A stretch of DNA of 64,000 nucleotides from the NCBI GenBank assembly GCA_947586055.1, contig CANPXL010000009.1:35549-99548 (forward strand), read 5' to 3'. Shown here piece by piece: positions 8,323-17,818 of this stretch. Source of the DNA: an uncultured Acetatifactor sp. GTDB lineage: Bacteria > Bacillota > Clostridia > Lachnospirales > Lachnospiraceae. The position numbers were made by a program, and so were the translations under genes. Position 1 is the first letter of the stretch; each line of letters starts with the position of its first letter. The notes beneath the pieces are model-generated. The model ran no database searches, was not told the origin of the DNA, and saw nothing but the letters and a program-made list of their open reading frames with translations.

Positions 8323-8338
8323 ATCCATACTCCCTTCT

Positions 8339-10447
8339 TTAGATCAGTGCGTTCGCATCCAGGATCAGAGCGATCTCGCCGTCGCCCAGAATGGTAGCGC
8401 CGCTGATGAACTTGCACTGTTTCACATATTTTCCAAGGGACTTGATAACGATCTCCTGCTGGCCGATGAGCTCGTCGATCACCAGACCCGCCGTCTTATC
8501 GCCCTTCTTCACGATCACAACGATCAGGTTCTCGTCCTCGGAGCGCTTGCTTTCCACGTCGAGCACCTGATTCAGGCGGATCAGGGGAATGACGTTGCCG
8601 CGCAGGTGGATCACTTCCTTGTTCTGCACCAGCTTGATCTCACTGGGCGGGATATCCTCCAGCGTCTGGATGGAGCCCAGGGAGATGGCATACTTTTCGT
8701 CTCCCACAACCACCATCAGAGCCTGAATGATCGCAAGCGTCAGAGGAAGGCGGATCGTCCACGTACTTCCCTCTCCCAGCTTGGATTTCACCTCCACCTC
8801 GCCGCTCAGCGACTCGATCTTCGACTTCACGACGTCAAGGCCAACGCCGCGTCCCGACACATCCGTCACTTTCTTTGCGGTGGAGAAGCTGGGCAGGAAC
8901 AGAAGATCGATGATATCCTTATCCGTCATGTTCGCCGCCTGCTCCGGAGTGATGGTTCCTCTTTCAATGGCCTTCTCCCGGACAGCCTCCACATCTATGC
9001 CGTTGCCGTCGTCGCGGACTTCTATCACCACGTTGTTGCCGTCCTGATAAGCGTCCAGGAAGATGGAGCCCACAGCCGGCTTGCCGCGCTGCGCCCTGAC
9101 CTCCGCCGACTCAAGGCCATGGTCCGCGGAATTGCGCAGCAGATGCATCAGGGGATCGCCGATCTCGTCCACCACGGTGCGGTCCAGCTCGGTCTCTTCA
9201 CCTGTCATGTACAGTTCCATCTTCTTATCCAGCTTTTTGGAAAGGTCCCGAATCATTCTCGGGAACTTGTTCACCACGCTCTCGATGGGCACCATGCGGA
9301 CCTTCATCACGGACTCGTGAAGGTTTGTGGTGACGCTCTCCAGATACTCGATCTGTTCGTTAAAGCTGCTGTTGCTGCCGCCCGTCTGTTCCTGGCTGGA
9401 AGCGGACACCAGAGAGTTTTTCGCAATGATCAGCTCGCTGACCAGATTCATCAGCGCATCCAGTTTTTCAATATCCACGCGGACCGTGCGGTTCACCACC
9501 GGCTTGGAAACGGCCGGCTTTCTGCCGTCCGGCTTCGCCGCCTGCACGGGAACTGCGGGCGCCGGAGCCGCCTTCTCCGTTTCGGGTGCGCTCTGCTCCG
9601 CCGGCTTTTCCGTCTTGATGGATTCCGGAGCCTCTTCCGTCTCCGCGCTCGTATTGTTCTCCAGTACCAGCGGCGCGCCCGTCGCCTTCTCGATCTCGGA
9701 GACGCTTTCCGCCGCATGCAGCACCGTCTCAAGTTCTGCGTCGGAGAGGACGATCAGAGTGAAATCCCTGTCGAACTTTTCGTCTTCCACATCCTGCGCG
9801 CTGGGATCCGACACGATGATCTCGCCGACTTCCTCCACGGCCTTAAATACCAGAAACGCCCTCGCCGCCTTCAGGATACAGCTTTCCTGCACCATCACGT
9901 TAACGCCGTAAACCTTCTTCCCCTGGTTGCGGGCCTCCTGGATCACGGCGATCTGGGAACTGTCAAGGCGGATGGAATCCCATTTATTGCCGCCGGACGG
10001 AGCGGGCTGGGAAGCGGCTTCCTCCGTCTTCGCGGGCGCCTGCTCCTGGCTCTGGGACGCGGCCCCGCCGTTCAGGATGTCGTTCAGCTGCCGGATCAGC
10101 GCCTCGTTGTCGTTCGTCCCCTCGTCCGCGGACGCCTGAATGTTTTCGGTATACTCCTCCAACGCGTCCAGACACTGGAAAAGGACGTCTATCATCTCGG
10201 GCATTACCCTGATCGTACCGTTGCGCACCTCGGAAAAAACGTTTTCCATGTCATGGGTCAGATTTTGCATCCTCTTATAACCCATTGTGCCCGCCATTCC
10301 TTTCAGCGAGTGTGCGGCACGGAAGATCTCGTTAATCGTATCCGCGTTTTCAGGATCGGATTCCAGTTCCAGAATCCTCGTGTTCAGATTTTGCAGATGC
10401 TCCTTGGTCTCGTCAAGGAAGATCTCAAGATATTGACTTACGTCCAT
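8339..10447 (-). CDS. cheA: Chemotaxis histidine kinase CheA
   Basis: The kinase phosphorylates CheY and CheB in response to receptors. Domains in order are P1 with the phosphoacceptor His46 in RAAHSLKGMAGTMG; a P2 CheY-binding region with long Ala/Pro/Glu linkers (about residues 140-330); the P3 dimerisation helices (VDIEKLDALMNLVSELIIAK); the P4 ATPase with LLRNSADHGLES, DDGNGID and GRGVGLDVVK; and a P5 CheW-like domain. The start at 10447 (MDVSQYLEIF) is preferred over one four codons upstream, which abuts the ribosome binding site. At 702 residues it is normal in length. Confidence 0.97.
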   Translation of the reverse strand: MDVSQYLEIFLDETKEHLQNLNTRILELESDPENADTINEIFRAAHSLKGMAGTMGYKRMQNLTHDMENVFSEVRNGTIRVMPEMIDVLFQCLDALEEYTENIQASADEGTNDNEALIRQLNDILNGGAASQSQEQAPAKTEEAASQPAPSGGNKWDSIRLDSSQIAVIQEARNQGKKVYGVNVMVQESCILKAARAFLVFKAVEEVGEIIVSDPSAQDVEDEKFDRDFTLIVLSDAELETVLHAAESVSEIEKATGAPLVLENNTSAETEEAPESIKTEKPAEQSAPETEKAAPAPAVPVQAAKPDGRKPAVSKPVVNRTVRVDIEKLDALMNLVSELIIAKNSLVSASSQEQTGGSNSSFNEQIEYLESVTTNLHESVMKVRMVPIESVVNKFPRMIRDLSKKLDKKMELYMTGEETELDRTVVDEIGDPLMHLLRNSADHGLESAEVRAQRGKPAVGSIFLDAYQDGNNVVIEVRDDGNGIDVEAVREKAIERGTITPEQAANMTDKDIIDLLFLPSFSTAKKVTDVSGRGVGLDVVKSKIESLSGEVEVKSKLGEGSTWTIRLPLTLAIIQALMVVVGDEKYAISLGSIQTLEDIPPSEIKLVQNKEVIHLRGNVIPLIRLNQVLDVESKRSEDENLIVVIVKKGDKTAGLVIDELIGQQEIVIKSLGKYVKQCKFISGATILGDGEIALILDANALI

Positions 10448-10482
10448 ACTTATACCCATCCCTTTCTTCTTTCTTGCAGACG

Positions 10483-11562
10483 TTACGCCTTTACCCCTAC
10501 GTTCAGAGCAATCTCCTGGGCAAGCTGGTCCAGCGGCACGACCTGATCGGAGAATCCGGCGTTGACCACATTCTTCGGCATGCCGTATACCACACAGGTC
10601 TCCTGATTCTGCGCGATCACATGGACTTTCTTTTTCTCCCTGAGATTTCTGATGCCCTCTGTGCCGTCGGCTCCCATCCCCGTCATCACAACGCAGACGA
10701 CCTCGTCGAAACGGCTGTCGGCGAGAGATTCATACATATAGTTTGCACAGGGCTTCACTCCTTCCCTGCTGGGCTCGTCCGAGTAGTGGATCGTGTACCT
10801 GCATCCGTTTGTCTTTACGTTCAGATGCATCCCGCCCATGGACACATACACCGTTCCCTTCTGCAGCTCGTCGCCCTCCTGGGCCTCCTTCACGTTCAGC
10901 TGGCTCAGTTCGTTCAGACGCTCCGCCAGCGACGCGGTAAACCCCTTCGGCATGTGCTGCACCAGCAGCACCGGCGCGTCCAGATCCGCCGGCAGCATGG
11001 GGATCACCGCCTGCAGGGCCTTGGGCCCGCCCGTGGAACTGGCGATGGCTACGATCTTGTTTCCGGCGCTTCTTCCTGCGGATCTTTTCGCCAGCGCAGC
11101 CGCACGTTCCACCGCCTGCCGGCTCTCCTGAATACGGCTCAGGGGCGAAAAGTTCACCGGCCGGCTGCACGCCACCGCGTCCAGCGTGCGGAGGAACCTC
11201 TCCTTAAAGTCCTCCACTCTGCAGTCCACGGCGCTGTCAGGCTTATGTATGAAATCCAGAGCTCCCAGATCCAACGCGTCGAGAGTGGTCTTTGCGCCTT
11301 CCCTGGTATCCGTGCTGGCCATCATCACCTTTGCGGATATCCGGTACCTGCGCAGTCTTTCGAGAAGCTGCAGACCGTTCATCTTCGGCATGTTCACATC
11401 CAGAACAACCGCGTCGTACCGGTTCCTGCTCAGCAGGTCGAAAGCTTCCAGACCGTTCGTCGCTCTGTCGGCAACCTGAAATCTCTCATCACTTTCGATT
11501 ATATCACACAGAACTCTTCTCATGAGTGCAGAGTCATCAACAAGCAAAATTTTTTTCACCAT
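10483..11562 (-). CDS. cheB: Receptor methylesterase/glutamine deamidase CheB
   Basis: A 359-residue response regulator that demethylates chemoreceptors during adaptation. The receiver domain carries Asp55 in YDAVVLDVNMPKMNG. The esterase domain carries the catalytic Ser176 (IASSTGGPKAL), His203 (LLVQHMPKGFT) and Asp299 (VVMTGMGADG). It overlaps the PilZ gene before it by one base. No cheR is found in the window, so the opposing methyltransferase must be elsewhere. Confidence 0.97.
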   Translation of the reverse strand: MVKKILLVDDSALMRRVLCDIIESDERFQVADRATNGLEAFDLLSRNRYDAVVLDVNMPKMNGLQLLERLRRYRISAKVMMASTDTREGAKTTLDALDLGALDFIHKPDSAVDCRVEDFKERFLRTLDAVACSRPVNFSPLSRIQESRQAVERAAALAKRSAGRSAGNKIVAIASSTGGPKALQAVIPMLPADLDAPVLLVQHMPKGFTASLAERLNELSQLNVKEAQEGDELQKGTVYVSMGGMHLNVKTNGCRYTIHYSDEPSREGVKPCANYMYESLADSRFDEVVCVVMTGMGADGTEGIRNLREKKKVHVIAQNQETCVVYGMPKNVVNAGFSDQVVPLDQLAQEIALNVGVKA

Positions 11563-12290
11563 CAGTCTAAAAATTCCTTTCTCCTGTTTTTTCTCTCCTC
11601 CTGAAAGATGTACTTTATGATTTCTTCCCGTACCTTTCTGTTCATGTCATGATACTGGACCCTGTGTTCAAACGTACCCTTCCGGTTTTCAAGTTCCCGG
11701 ACGCTGAGCACCTTCCCAATAATCTCGTACATCTTCATCTCACCGTCGATCTGCAACTCATAATTGATATAAAGCATGCTTTCCGGCTCGTACTTCTGGC
11801 TGGAGATAAACCGCAGCCCTCCGCCGCTGATGTCCACGATCACGCTCTGTTTCAGGGGCAGCCCCGGCGTCAGCGTGTAGGGCAGGTTCTTTTCCACCGC
11901 CTGAAGTTCTTCCTCCTGAAGGCTCCTGGCGCACATCTGCAATGCGCAGCTGAACCGGTAATATTCCCGTCTCTGGTACTTTCTCAGATTGCTGACCAGC
12001 TCTACCTGCAGCAGATAGACATTGTTGCTCTTATAGCGGTCCGTAACCCGCACCAGACACTGATATAAGCTGTTTTCCTGATAGATGACAAGATCAAATT
12101 CGCTGTCCACCGGAAGCAGGATCAGCTTTGTCTGCTCCATGGGCATCAAAATCTCCATGGTATCTTCCGAAAGGATGTCGTAAACCTTGCTGTTGTAAAC
12201 CTTCTTCCCGTTTTCATCGCCGTCCGCAGCCGTGCGCTCGATCGGCTGTATCTCAATTTTGCTGCCTATGGAAATAAATTTTGATAACAT
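11562..12290 (-). CDS. PilZ-domain flagellar brake protein (YcgR type)
   Basis: A 242-residue protein with an N-terminal YcgR-like domain and a C-terminal PilZ domain. Both parts of the cyclic-di-GMP binding signature are intact: RREYYR with the R-x3-R spacing (Arg108, Arg112) and DISGGG matching [DN]-x-S-x-x-G (Asp153 to Gly158). Such proteins slow or stop the motor when c-di-GMP is high. Its place between flhG and cheB couples its expression to the motor it is likely to brake. Confidence 0.9.
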   Translation of the reverse strand: MLSKFISIGSKIEIQPIERTAADGDENGKKVYNSKVYDILSEDTMEILMPMEQTKLILLPVDSEFDLVIYQENSLYQCLVRVTDRYKSNNVYLLQVELVSNLRKYQRREYYRFSCALQMCARSLQEEELQAVEKNLPYTLTPGLPLKQSVIVDISGGGLRFISSQKYEPESMLYINYELQIDGEMKMYEIIGKVLSVRELENRKGTFEHRVQYHDMNRKVREEIIKYIFQEERKNRRKEFLD

Positions 12291-12308
12291 GGGTATTCCT
12301 CGCTGTTC

Positions 12309-13181
12309 TTATTTTCTTCCCGAAATAATGTAGGAAAAGAAGGCCGCCATTCCCCGTCTCGGCTGTCGCTCCGTCTCTTCTCTCCCCATAAGCCTGTTTG
12401 CGATGCGCTCATAGGCCGCCGTGGACTTCGCCCCGGGATTTTCCAGAGAGACCGGGACCTGCTGCATCACGGCTCTGGCAAGCTGGGGATCCTCCGGAAC
12501 GCTCCCAAGATAGATCATGGGAATCCTGAGATACCGTTCCACCACCGCGTTCAGCTTGTGGTAAAGGACCTGGCCCTCTTCCTCCCTGTGCACCCGGTTG
12601 GCGATCATCTTAACCTTCGACGCCTCTTCGTCAAATCTGGGATGTCGATACAGCGCCTTTAAAAGAGAATAGGAATCCGTGATGGACGTGGGTTCCGGCG
12701 TGGTGACCAGCAGGATCTCTCCGCTTGCCACAAGGAACTCCAGCACCGCGTCGGAAATTCCGGCGCCCGTATCCACGATAATGATGTCCGCTATGGCGTC
12801 CAGCTGTACCAGATTCTGTATAATATATTTCAGATATTCCCGTTTTAGATTCGCCATCCCCGCGATTCCGCTTCCGCCGGAGATAAACCCCACCTCCATG
12901 GGCCCCCAGGTGATGATCTCCCGGATATTCTTGCCCTGATAGATCAGATCGTAGAGATTGTGCTTCGGCACCGTGCCGAACATGATCTCGATATTGGCAA
13001 GTCCGAAATCCGCGTCCAGTATGATGACGCGGCTTCCCATTTTCCGAAACTGTATCGCCAGATTGATGGAAGTGTTGGATTTTCCCACGCCGCCCTTGCC
13101 GCTGGTGACCGTGATGACACGGGCCAGAGGTCTCGCCTGCTCACTTGCTTTTAAGATCCGTAATTGTTCCGCCTGATCCAT
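12309..13181 (-). CDS. flhG: Flagellar number regulator FlhG (MinD/ParA ATPase)
   Basis: A 290-residue MinD-like ATPase that stimulates the FlhF GTPase and helps set flagellar number and position. It shows a deviant Walker A motif (TSGKGGVGKSNTSINLA), the Walker A' motif VIILDADFGLANIEIMFG and VDTGAG. The N-terminal residues MDQAEQLRIL match the short FlhG helix that activates FlhF. It directly follows flhF. Confidence 0.95.
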   Translation of the reverse strand: MDQAEQLRILKASEQARPLARVITVTSGKGGVGKSNTSINLAIQFRKMGSRVIILDADFGLANIEIMFGTVPKHNLYDLIYQGKNIREIITWGPMEVGFISGGSGIAGMANLKREYLKYIIQNLVQLDAIADIIIVDTGAGISDAVLEFLVASGEILLVTTPEPTSITDSYSLLKALYRHPRFDEEASKVKMIANRVHREEEGQVLYHKLNAVVERYLRIPMIYLGSVPEDPQLARAVMQQVPVSLENPGAKSTAAYERIANRLMGREETERQPRRGMAAFFSYIISGRK

Positions 13182-13195
13182 GCCTTACCTCCTTG

Positions 13196-14446
13196 TCAGT
13201 GTCTGGTACTCAACAGCTGTTTCACTGTCTTCTGTGGATTAAAGAGTTCGATGTCATCAGGGACGTTCTGACCGTAAGTCACAAACGCAATGGGCGTATC
13301 CATATACAGCTTTACATTCATCAGATTTCCGAACGCCCCCGTCTCGTCCAGTTTTGTGAAGATCAGCTGGTAATCCGTAAACTCCCGGTAGCTGGATGCG
13401 ATCCTCAGAAGATCCCGGTATTTCGTGGCTGCGGACAGCACCAGGAACACCTGATATTCCGCATTGCGCGCCACAGCCTGGATCATCTGTTTCATATCGT
13501 CCAGCTTCTCCGTGTTCTGATGGGAATGGCCGGCCGTGTCCACAAAAATATAGTCGAATCCGCTCAGATCCGCTATCGCTTCACTCGCTTCCTCCCCGGA
13601 ATAGACCACCCGGAAAGGCACCTCCAGAATGTTGGCGTAAGTACGCAGCTGCTCCGCGGCCGCGATCCGGTAGGTATCCGCCGTCAGCAGAGCAACCTTT
13701 TTCTTCTCGTCCACCGCAAATCTGCTTGCGATCTTTGCGATGGTCGTCGTCTTTCCCACTCCCGTAGGCCCCATGAACAAAACGACTCTCGGTCCCTTTT
13801 CCGCAGGCAGGATCCCTCTTGCCTTTCCGAATTTCAGGATCATTTTCTGGTAGATGTTTGCGAGAATAAAATCTATGGGCACATCCGGCTTTTCCGGCTT
13901 ATCGGCCTCGTCGAGGATCTGGTTGACATACTTTTCATCCACCTCGTTCTCCAGCATGGTATTGTACAGAAGCCGTATGAACTTTTCCTGTTCGGAAGGC
14001 TCCTGTACGGCAGCCCCGGCCGGCTCCTCTCCCGGCTCAGACTCTTCTCTCCGCTCGGTCAGCTCGTTCTTTGCGCTTTCCTCCTGCTGAAGCCTGTTCA
14101 CCAGAAGCGTCTGCAGGCTGTCCAGTTTCTTTTCGATATTCCGGGAGCTTTCCGTCATCAGGCTGTTCGCGTTGCGGACCGCGCCCGTCTCCGCATCCGC
14201 CCGGGCCCCGGATTCCGGCAGCGCCGTCTCCTGTTTCGGCGGCAGGGTCCTCCTTACCGCCTTAAGGCTCTCCTTTTCCTCCTCCAGAGCCACGGTCACC
14301 TCAGTCTGTCTGGCGCCGAAAAATCCCGCGAGGCCTTTCTTCTTCACCGTTCTGACATTCATGGTCACAACGCCGTTTCCCAATTCCTTCTTTGCCGCCT
14401 CCAGCGCCTCTTCTTCCGTTTTCCCAACAAATTTTTTAATGATCAT
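13196..14446 (-). CDS. flhF: Flagellar SRP-family GTPase FlhF
   Basis: A 416-residue SRP-type GTPase that targets flagellar assembly. It has an N-terminal B domain with KKFVGKTEEEALEAAKKELG, a variable Glu-rich linker, then the NG domain with G1 GPTGVGKTTTIAKIA, FVDTAGHSHQN and the TKLDETGAFG motif. It overlaps flhA by one base, which suggests translational coupling. Confidence 0.96.
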   Translation of the reverse strand: MIIKKFVGKTEEEALEAAKKELGNGVVTMNVRTVKKKGLAGFFGARQTEVTVALEEEKESLKAVRRTLPPKQETALPESGARADAETGAVRNANSLMTESSRNIEKKLDSLQTLLVNRLQQEESAKNELTERREESEPGEEPAGAAVQEPSEQEKFIRLLYNTMLENEVDEKYVNQILDEADKPEKPDVPIDFILANIYQKMILKFGKARGILPAEKGPRVVLFMGPTGVGKTTTIAKIASRFAVDEKKKVALLTADTYRIAAAEQLRTYANILEVPFRVVYSGEEASEAIADLSGFDYIFVDTAGHSHQNTEKLDDMKQMIQAVARNAEYQVFLVLSAATKYRDLLRIASSYREFTDYQLIFTKLDETGAFGNLMNVKLYMDTPIAFVTYGQNVPDDIELFNPQKTVKQLLSTRH

Positions 14447-16494
14447 TATGCCGTCACCATCCCAACTGACTGTAACTCAACATTCGATTCCACTTCGTTA
14501 TAAGAGATCACGATCAGGTCCTTATAATATTCCTCCGTGAGACGCCGGAAATAGATCCTCACGATGGGGGAAGTGATGATAATGGGACTCTTCCCCAGAT
14601 TTTCCAGCTTCTGGATCTCCCTGCCCACGGAATCGATAATGGCCTTGGAACGGCCGGGATCCAGGTTGAGGAACGCGCCGCTCTCCGTCTGTTTCACGCT
14701 TGCCATGATCTCCTGCTCGATCTTCGGATCCAGCGTCACCACATTCGTGGTCTCATGGGGCGGGAAAAACTTGGTGGAGATAGCGCGTTTTAAACTCTGG
14801 CGCACATACTCCGTAAGGATATCCGGATCTCTGGTGGTAGGCGCGTAATCCGCCAGCGTCTCCATGATGGTCAGCAGATCCCGAATGGAGATTCCCTCTT
14901 TCAGCAGATTCTGCAGAACCTTCTGGATCTCGCCGATCCCAAGGACCTTCGGAACCAGTTCCTCCACCAGCGAAGGGTTGGTCTCCTTCAGATTGTTGAC
15001 CAGATTCTGGACATCCTGCCGGGTCAGCAGTTCGGAAATATACTGTCTTATGATCTCCGTCAGGTGCGTCGCGATCACGGAAGGGGGATCCACCACCGTA
15101 TACCCCAGACTCTCCGCGCGCTCTCTCTGGCTCTCTGTGATCCAGATCGCAGGCAGGTGGAAAGAAGGCTCAAAGGTGGGAATACCCGTGATCTCTTCTT
15201 CCACATAGCCGGGGTTCATCGCCATATAATGATCGAACAGGATCTCTCCCTCGCTGACCTGTATGCCCTTAATCATGATCACATACTGGTTGGGGTTTAA
15301 CTGGATGTTATCGCGCAGACGGATGATGGGAACCACGGTGCCGAGCTCCAGCGCGATCTGTCTTCGGATCATGACCACACGATCCAGCAGGTCGCCGCCC
15401 TGATTGACGTCCGCCAGAGGAATGATGCCGTAACCGAAATCCAGCTCGATGGGATCCACCTGCAGAAGGCTGTTCACATTCTCAGGCTGCCGGATCTCGT
15501 CCGCCGCCGCTTCCTCCGTGTCCACCTGGGTCTCGATCTGGGCAGTCTCCAAATTGCCCGCGATCATTCTGCCGCCCACTACGAACAGCATACCCATACC
15601 CAGAAACAGAATGGTGTTCAGTTCCGTCATAACGCCGAGGAACGCCAGCGTCGCGCCCACCAGGTACATGACCTTCGGCACGCCGAACATCTGCTTGATG
15701 ATCGCAGGTCCGAAATCCGCCTGCTTGCTGCCTTTCGTCACCAGAATACCTGTGGACAGGGAGATCAGCAGGGAAGGGATCTGGCTCACCAGACCGTCGC
15801 CGATGGTGAGGATTCCATAATTCTCCAGCGCGCCCGAGGCGTCCATCCCCATCCGCAGGATTCCCATGGCGAGCCCGCCCACCAGGTTCACCGCCGTCAG
15901 CAGAAGTCCGGCGACGGCGTCCCCCTTTACATACTTTACGGCACCGTCCATAGAACCGAAGAAGCTGGACTCCAGCTGGATCTTTTCCCGCCTGTTCTTC
16001 GCTTCCTTGTCGTCGATGACGCCGGTGTTCAGATCCGCGTCGATGGCCATCTGCTTACCGGGCATTGCATCCAGGGTAAACCTTGCCGTCACCTCAGCCA
16101 CACGCTCGGAACCTTTGTTGATCACGAGAAACTGGATCATGATCAGAATAATAAAGATGATGGCGCCCACAATCAGATCGCCGCCGCCGACGAACTGTCC
16201 GAATGTTCTGACCACGTTTCCGGAGGTTCCCGTGGTCAGGATCAGTCTGGTGGAAGAAACGTTCATGGCAAGCCGGAATATGGTGGTAAACAGAAGGATC
16301 GTTGGGAAATAGGAAAGATCCAGCACTTCCTGGGTAAACATGCACACAAAAAGGATGGTAAAGGACACGGCGATGTTCAGCGCCATGAACACATCCAGAA
16401 GCACGGCAGGAAGCGGCACGATCAGCATGATAAACGCCGTCAGGATATAAATCGCCACAAGAGCATCCGCTTTCTGAAGCCTCGCAAAATTCAT
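14446..16494 (-). CDS. flhA: Flagellar export gate protein FlhA
   Basis: A 682-residue integral membrane protein of the type III export gate. It has eight membrane helices in the first half, the conserved FHIPEP-family segment including RVAEVTARFTLDAMPGKQM and MDGAVKYVKGDAVAGL, and a large cytoplasmic substrate- and chaperone-docking domain in the second half. A strong GGAGG site lies ahead of the ATG at 16494. It is separated from flhB by an unusual structured spacer. Confidence 0.97.
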   Translation of the reverse strand: MNFARLQKADALVAIYILTAFIMLIVPLPAVLLDVFMALNIAVSFTILFVCMFTQEVLDLSYFPTILLFTTIFRLAMNVSSTRLILTTGTSGNVVRTFGQFVGGGDLIVGAIIFIILIMIQFLVINKGSERVAEVTARFTLDAMPGKQMAIDADLNTGVIDDKEAKNRREKIQLESSFFGSMDGAVKYVKGDAVAGLLLTAVNLVGGLAMGILRMGMDASGALENYGILTIGDGLVSQIPSLLISLSTGILVTKGSKQADFGPAIIKQMFGVPKVMYLVGATLAFLGVMTELNTILFLGMGMLFVVGGRMIAGNLETAQIETQVDTEEAAADEIRQPENVNSLLQVDPIELDFGYGIIPLADVNQGGDLLDRVVMIRRQIALELGTVVPIIRLRDNIQLNPNQYVIMIKGIQVSEGEILFDHYMAMNPGYVEEEITGIPTFEPSFHLPAIWITESQRERAESLGYTVVDPPSVIATHLTEIIRQYISELLTRQDVQNLVNNLKETNPSLVEELVPKVLGIGEIQKVLQNLLKEGISIRDLLTIMETLADYAPTTRDPDILTEYVRQSLKRAISTKFFPPHETTNVVTLDPKIEQEIMASVKQTESGAFLNLDPGRSKAIIDSVGREIQKLENLGKSPIIITSPIVRIYFRRLTEEYYKDLIVISYNEVESNVELQSVGMVTA

Positions 16495-16554
16495 GCGCCT
16501 TTCCTCCTTTCCCCTTTCACCAAATCCGCAGCCCTCTTAACTGAATCTTATTGA

Positions 16555-16630
16555 ATCCCGAGCTGCCCCAACCTTCCGAAGAAGCGCGGCCCTTTCCATC
16601 CCGAGCTGCCCCAACCTTCCGAAGAAGCGC
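16555..16630. repeat. 33-bp direct repeat, two copies, in the flhB-flhA spacer
   Basis: Two identical 33-base copies lie at 16555-16587 and 16598-16630, ten bases apart. They begin ATCCCGAGCTGCCCC and end GAAGAAGCGC. The second copy runs into a hairpin, sharing its final bases with the left arm. Neither copy lies in a plausible coding frame. Confidence 0.85.
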
Positions 16631-16648
16631 ATGACAATGCGCTTCTTC
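16621..16648 (-). repeat. Perfect 12-bp stem hairpin in the flhB-flhA spacer
   Basis: GAAGAAGCGCAT and ATGCGCTTCTTC flank a GACA loop. No U-run follows in the direction of the operon, so this is not a typical intrinsic terminator. It may stabilise or mark a processing site in the long transcript. Confidence 0.75.
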
Positions 16649-16651
16649 ACA

Positions 16652-16707
16652 GGTATGATAGTTGTTCTTGGCCTGTGTCCTCCACAGGCCTAGAACAACT
16701 TCATACC
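16652..16707 (-). repeat. Long near-perfect hairpin immediately after flhB
   Basis: The arms GGTATGA-AGTTGTTCT-GGCCTGTG and their complement pair over about 25 positions with two single mismatches and a loop of about five bases. The structure ends two bases from the flhB stop codon. In the flhB-flhA transcript it would form a strong 3' stem just past flhB, with no poly-U behind it. Confidence 0.8.
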
Positions 16708-16708
16708 T

Positions 16709-17818
16709 TCATACTTTTCCCTGCAGATGATACACAAACGCCAGCACTTCCGCCACCGCCTGATACAGTTCCGGCGGGACGGCCTGCCCAACGTCCACGT
16801 TCGCGTAAAGCATTCTTGCCAGCGGCTTGTTTTCTACAATCTCAATCTGATTTTCTCTCGCCACATCCTTAATCTTCTGGGCAAGATACCCTTCTCCCTT
16901 TGCCAGCACAAGCGGCGCGTCCGCCACCTGCGGATCATATTTGACCGCCACCGCATAATGGGTGGGGTTTGTGATGACTACGTCCGCCTGCGGAAGGTCC
17001 TGCATCATACGCCGCCGGGACGCTTCCCGCATCTTCTGGCGGATCTGGCTCTTAATCTGCGGATCGCCTTCCTGCTGTTTGTATTCCTCTTTGACCTCCT
17101 GCTTCGTCATCTTCATGTCATTGCTGAACTTCACGCGCTGATAGATAAAATCAGCCAGCGCAATGATCATGTAGATCGCGGATATCCTGATCCCGAGATC
17201 GATGACAACTTCCGACACGATCTGAAGCCCCTGCATCAGAGAAATATCATACAGGTTCAGGAGGATCACCCATTTGTCATGCAGATACTGATAACAGACA
17301 TATCCGATCAGAGCGATCTTGGCAATGGACTTGATCAGTTCCACCAGGGCGTTCACGGAAAAAATCTTCTTCACCCCGCTGATGGGATTCAGCTTGCTGA
17401 ATTTCGGCATCAGCGGTTTCAGGGTCGGTTTCCACTTCACCTGAACCACATCGCTGAGAAACGCCACCGCAAATCCCACCAGCAGCACAGGCGCAATGAT
17501 CAAAAGCAGCTGAGTCAGCATCCTGCGAAACACAAGCGCCGTGTCCGTCTGGGGCATTGTCCCCTGAAAGAACGTGACCAGCTGCGGGATCCTGTCATAG
17601 AAATCCGGAAAAATCTCCATCAACTGGGTTCCCATCGTCCCGATCCAGAATCTTAAGATCAGGAACAGCGCAAGAAGCCCCAGCCCGTTTGCAATCTCGC
17701 GGCTTTTTGCCACCTGGCCTTCCTTGCGGGCATCTTCCAGTTTCTTCTGGGTGGCGGGCTCCGTCTTTTCTCCGCCCTGTCCTTCTTTTGCGAAAAACTG
17801 CAGATTATAACGGATCAT
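16709..17818 (-). CDS. flhB: Flagellar export switch protein FlhB
   Basis: A 369-residue membrane protein that switches export specificity from rod/hook to filament substrates. It has an N-terminal GEKTEPATQKKLEDARKEGQ motif, four membrane helices and the cytoplasmic autocleavage site NPTH (Asn284-Pro285-Thr286-His287) in VITNPTHYAVAVKYD. It overlaps fliR by four bases. Confidence 0.97.
   Translation of the reverse strand: MIRYNLQFFAKEGQGGEKTEPATQKKLEDARKEGQVAKSREIANGLGLLALFLILRFWIGTMGTQLMEIFPDFYDRIPQLVTFFQGTMPQTDTALVFRRMLTQLLLIIAPVLLVGFAVAFLSDVVQVKWKPTLKPLMPKFSKLNPISGVKKIFSVNALVELIKSIAKIALIGYVCYQYLHDKWVILLNLYDISLMQGLQIVSEVVIDLGIRISAIYMIIALADFIYQRVKFSNDMKMTKQEVKEEYKQQEGDPQIKSQIRQKMREASRRRMMQDLPQADVVITNPTHYAVAVKYDPQVADAPLVLAKGEGYLAQKIKDVARENQIEIVENKPLARMLYANVDVGQAVPPELYQAVAEVLAFVYHLQGKV

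Noticed and set aside
16621..16707. Intrinsic terminators after flhB
   Set aside because: The stems are strong but neither is followed by a U-run on the operon strand, so they are listed as structured repeats instead.
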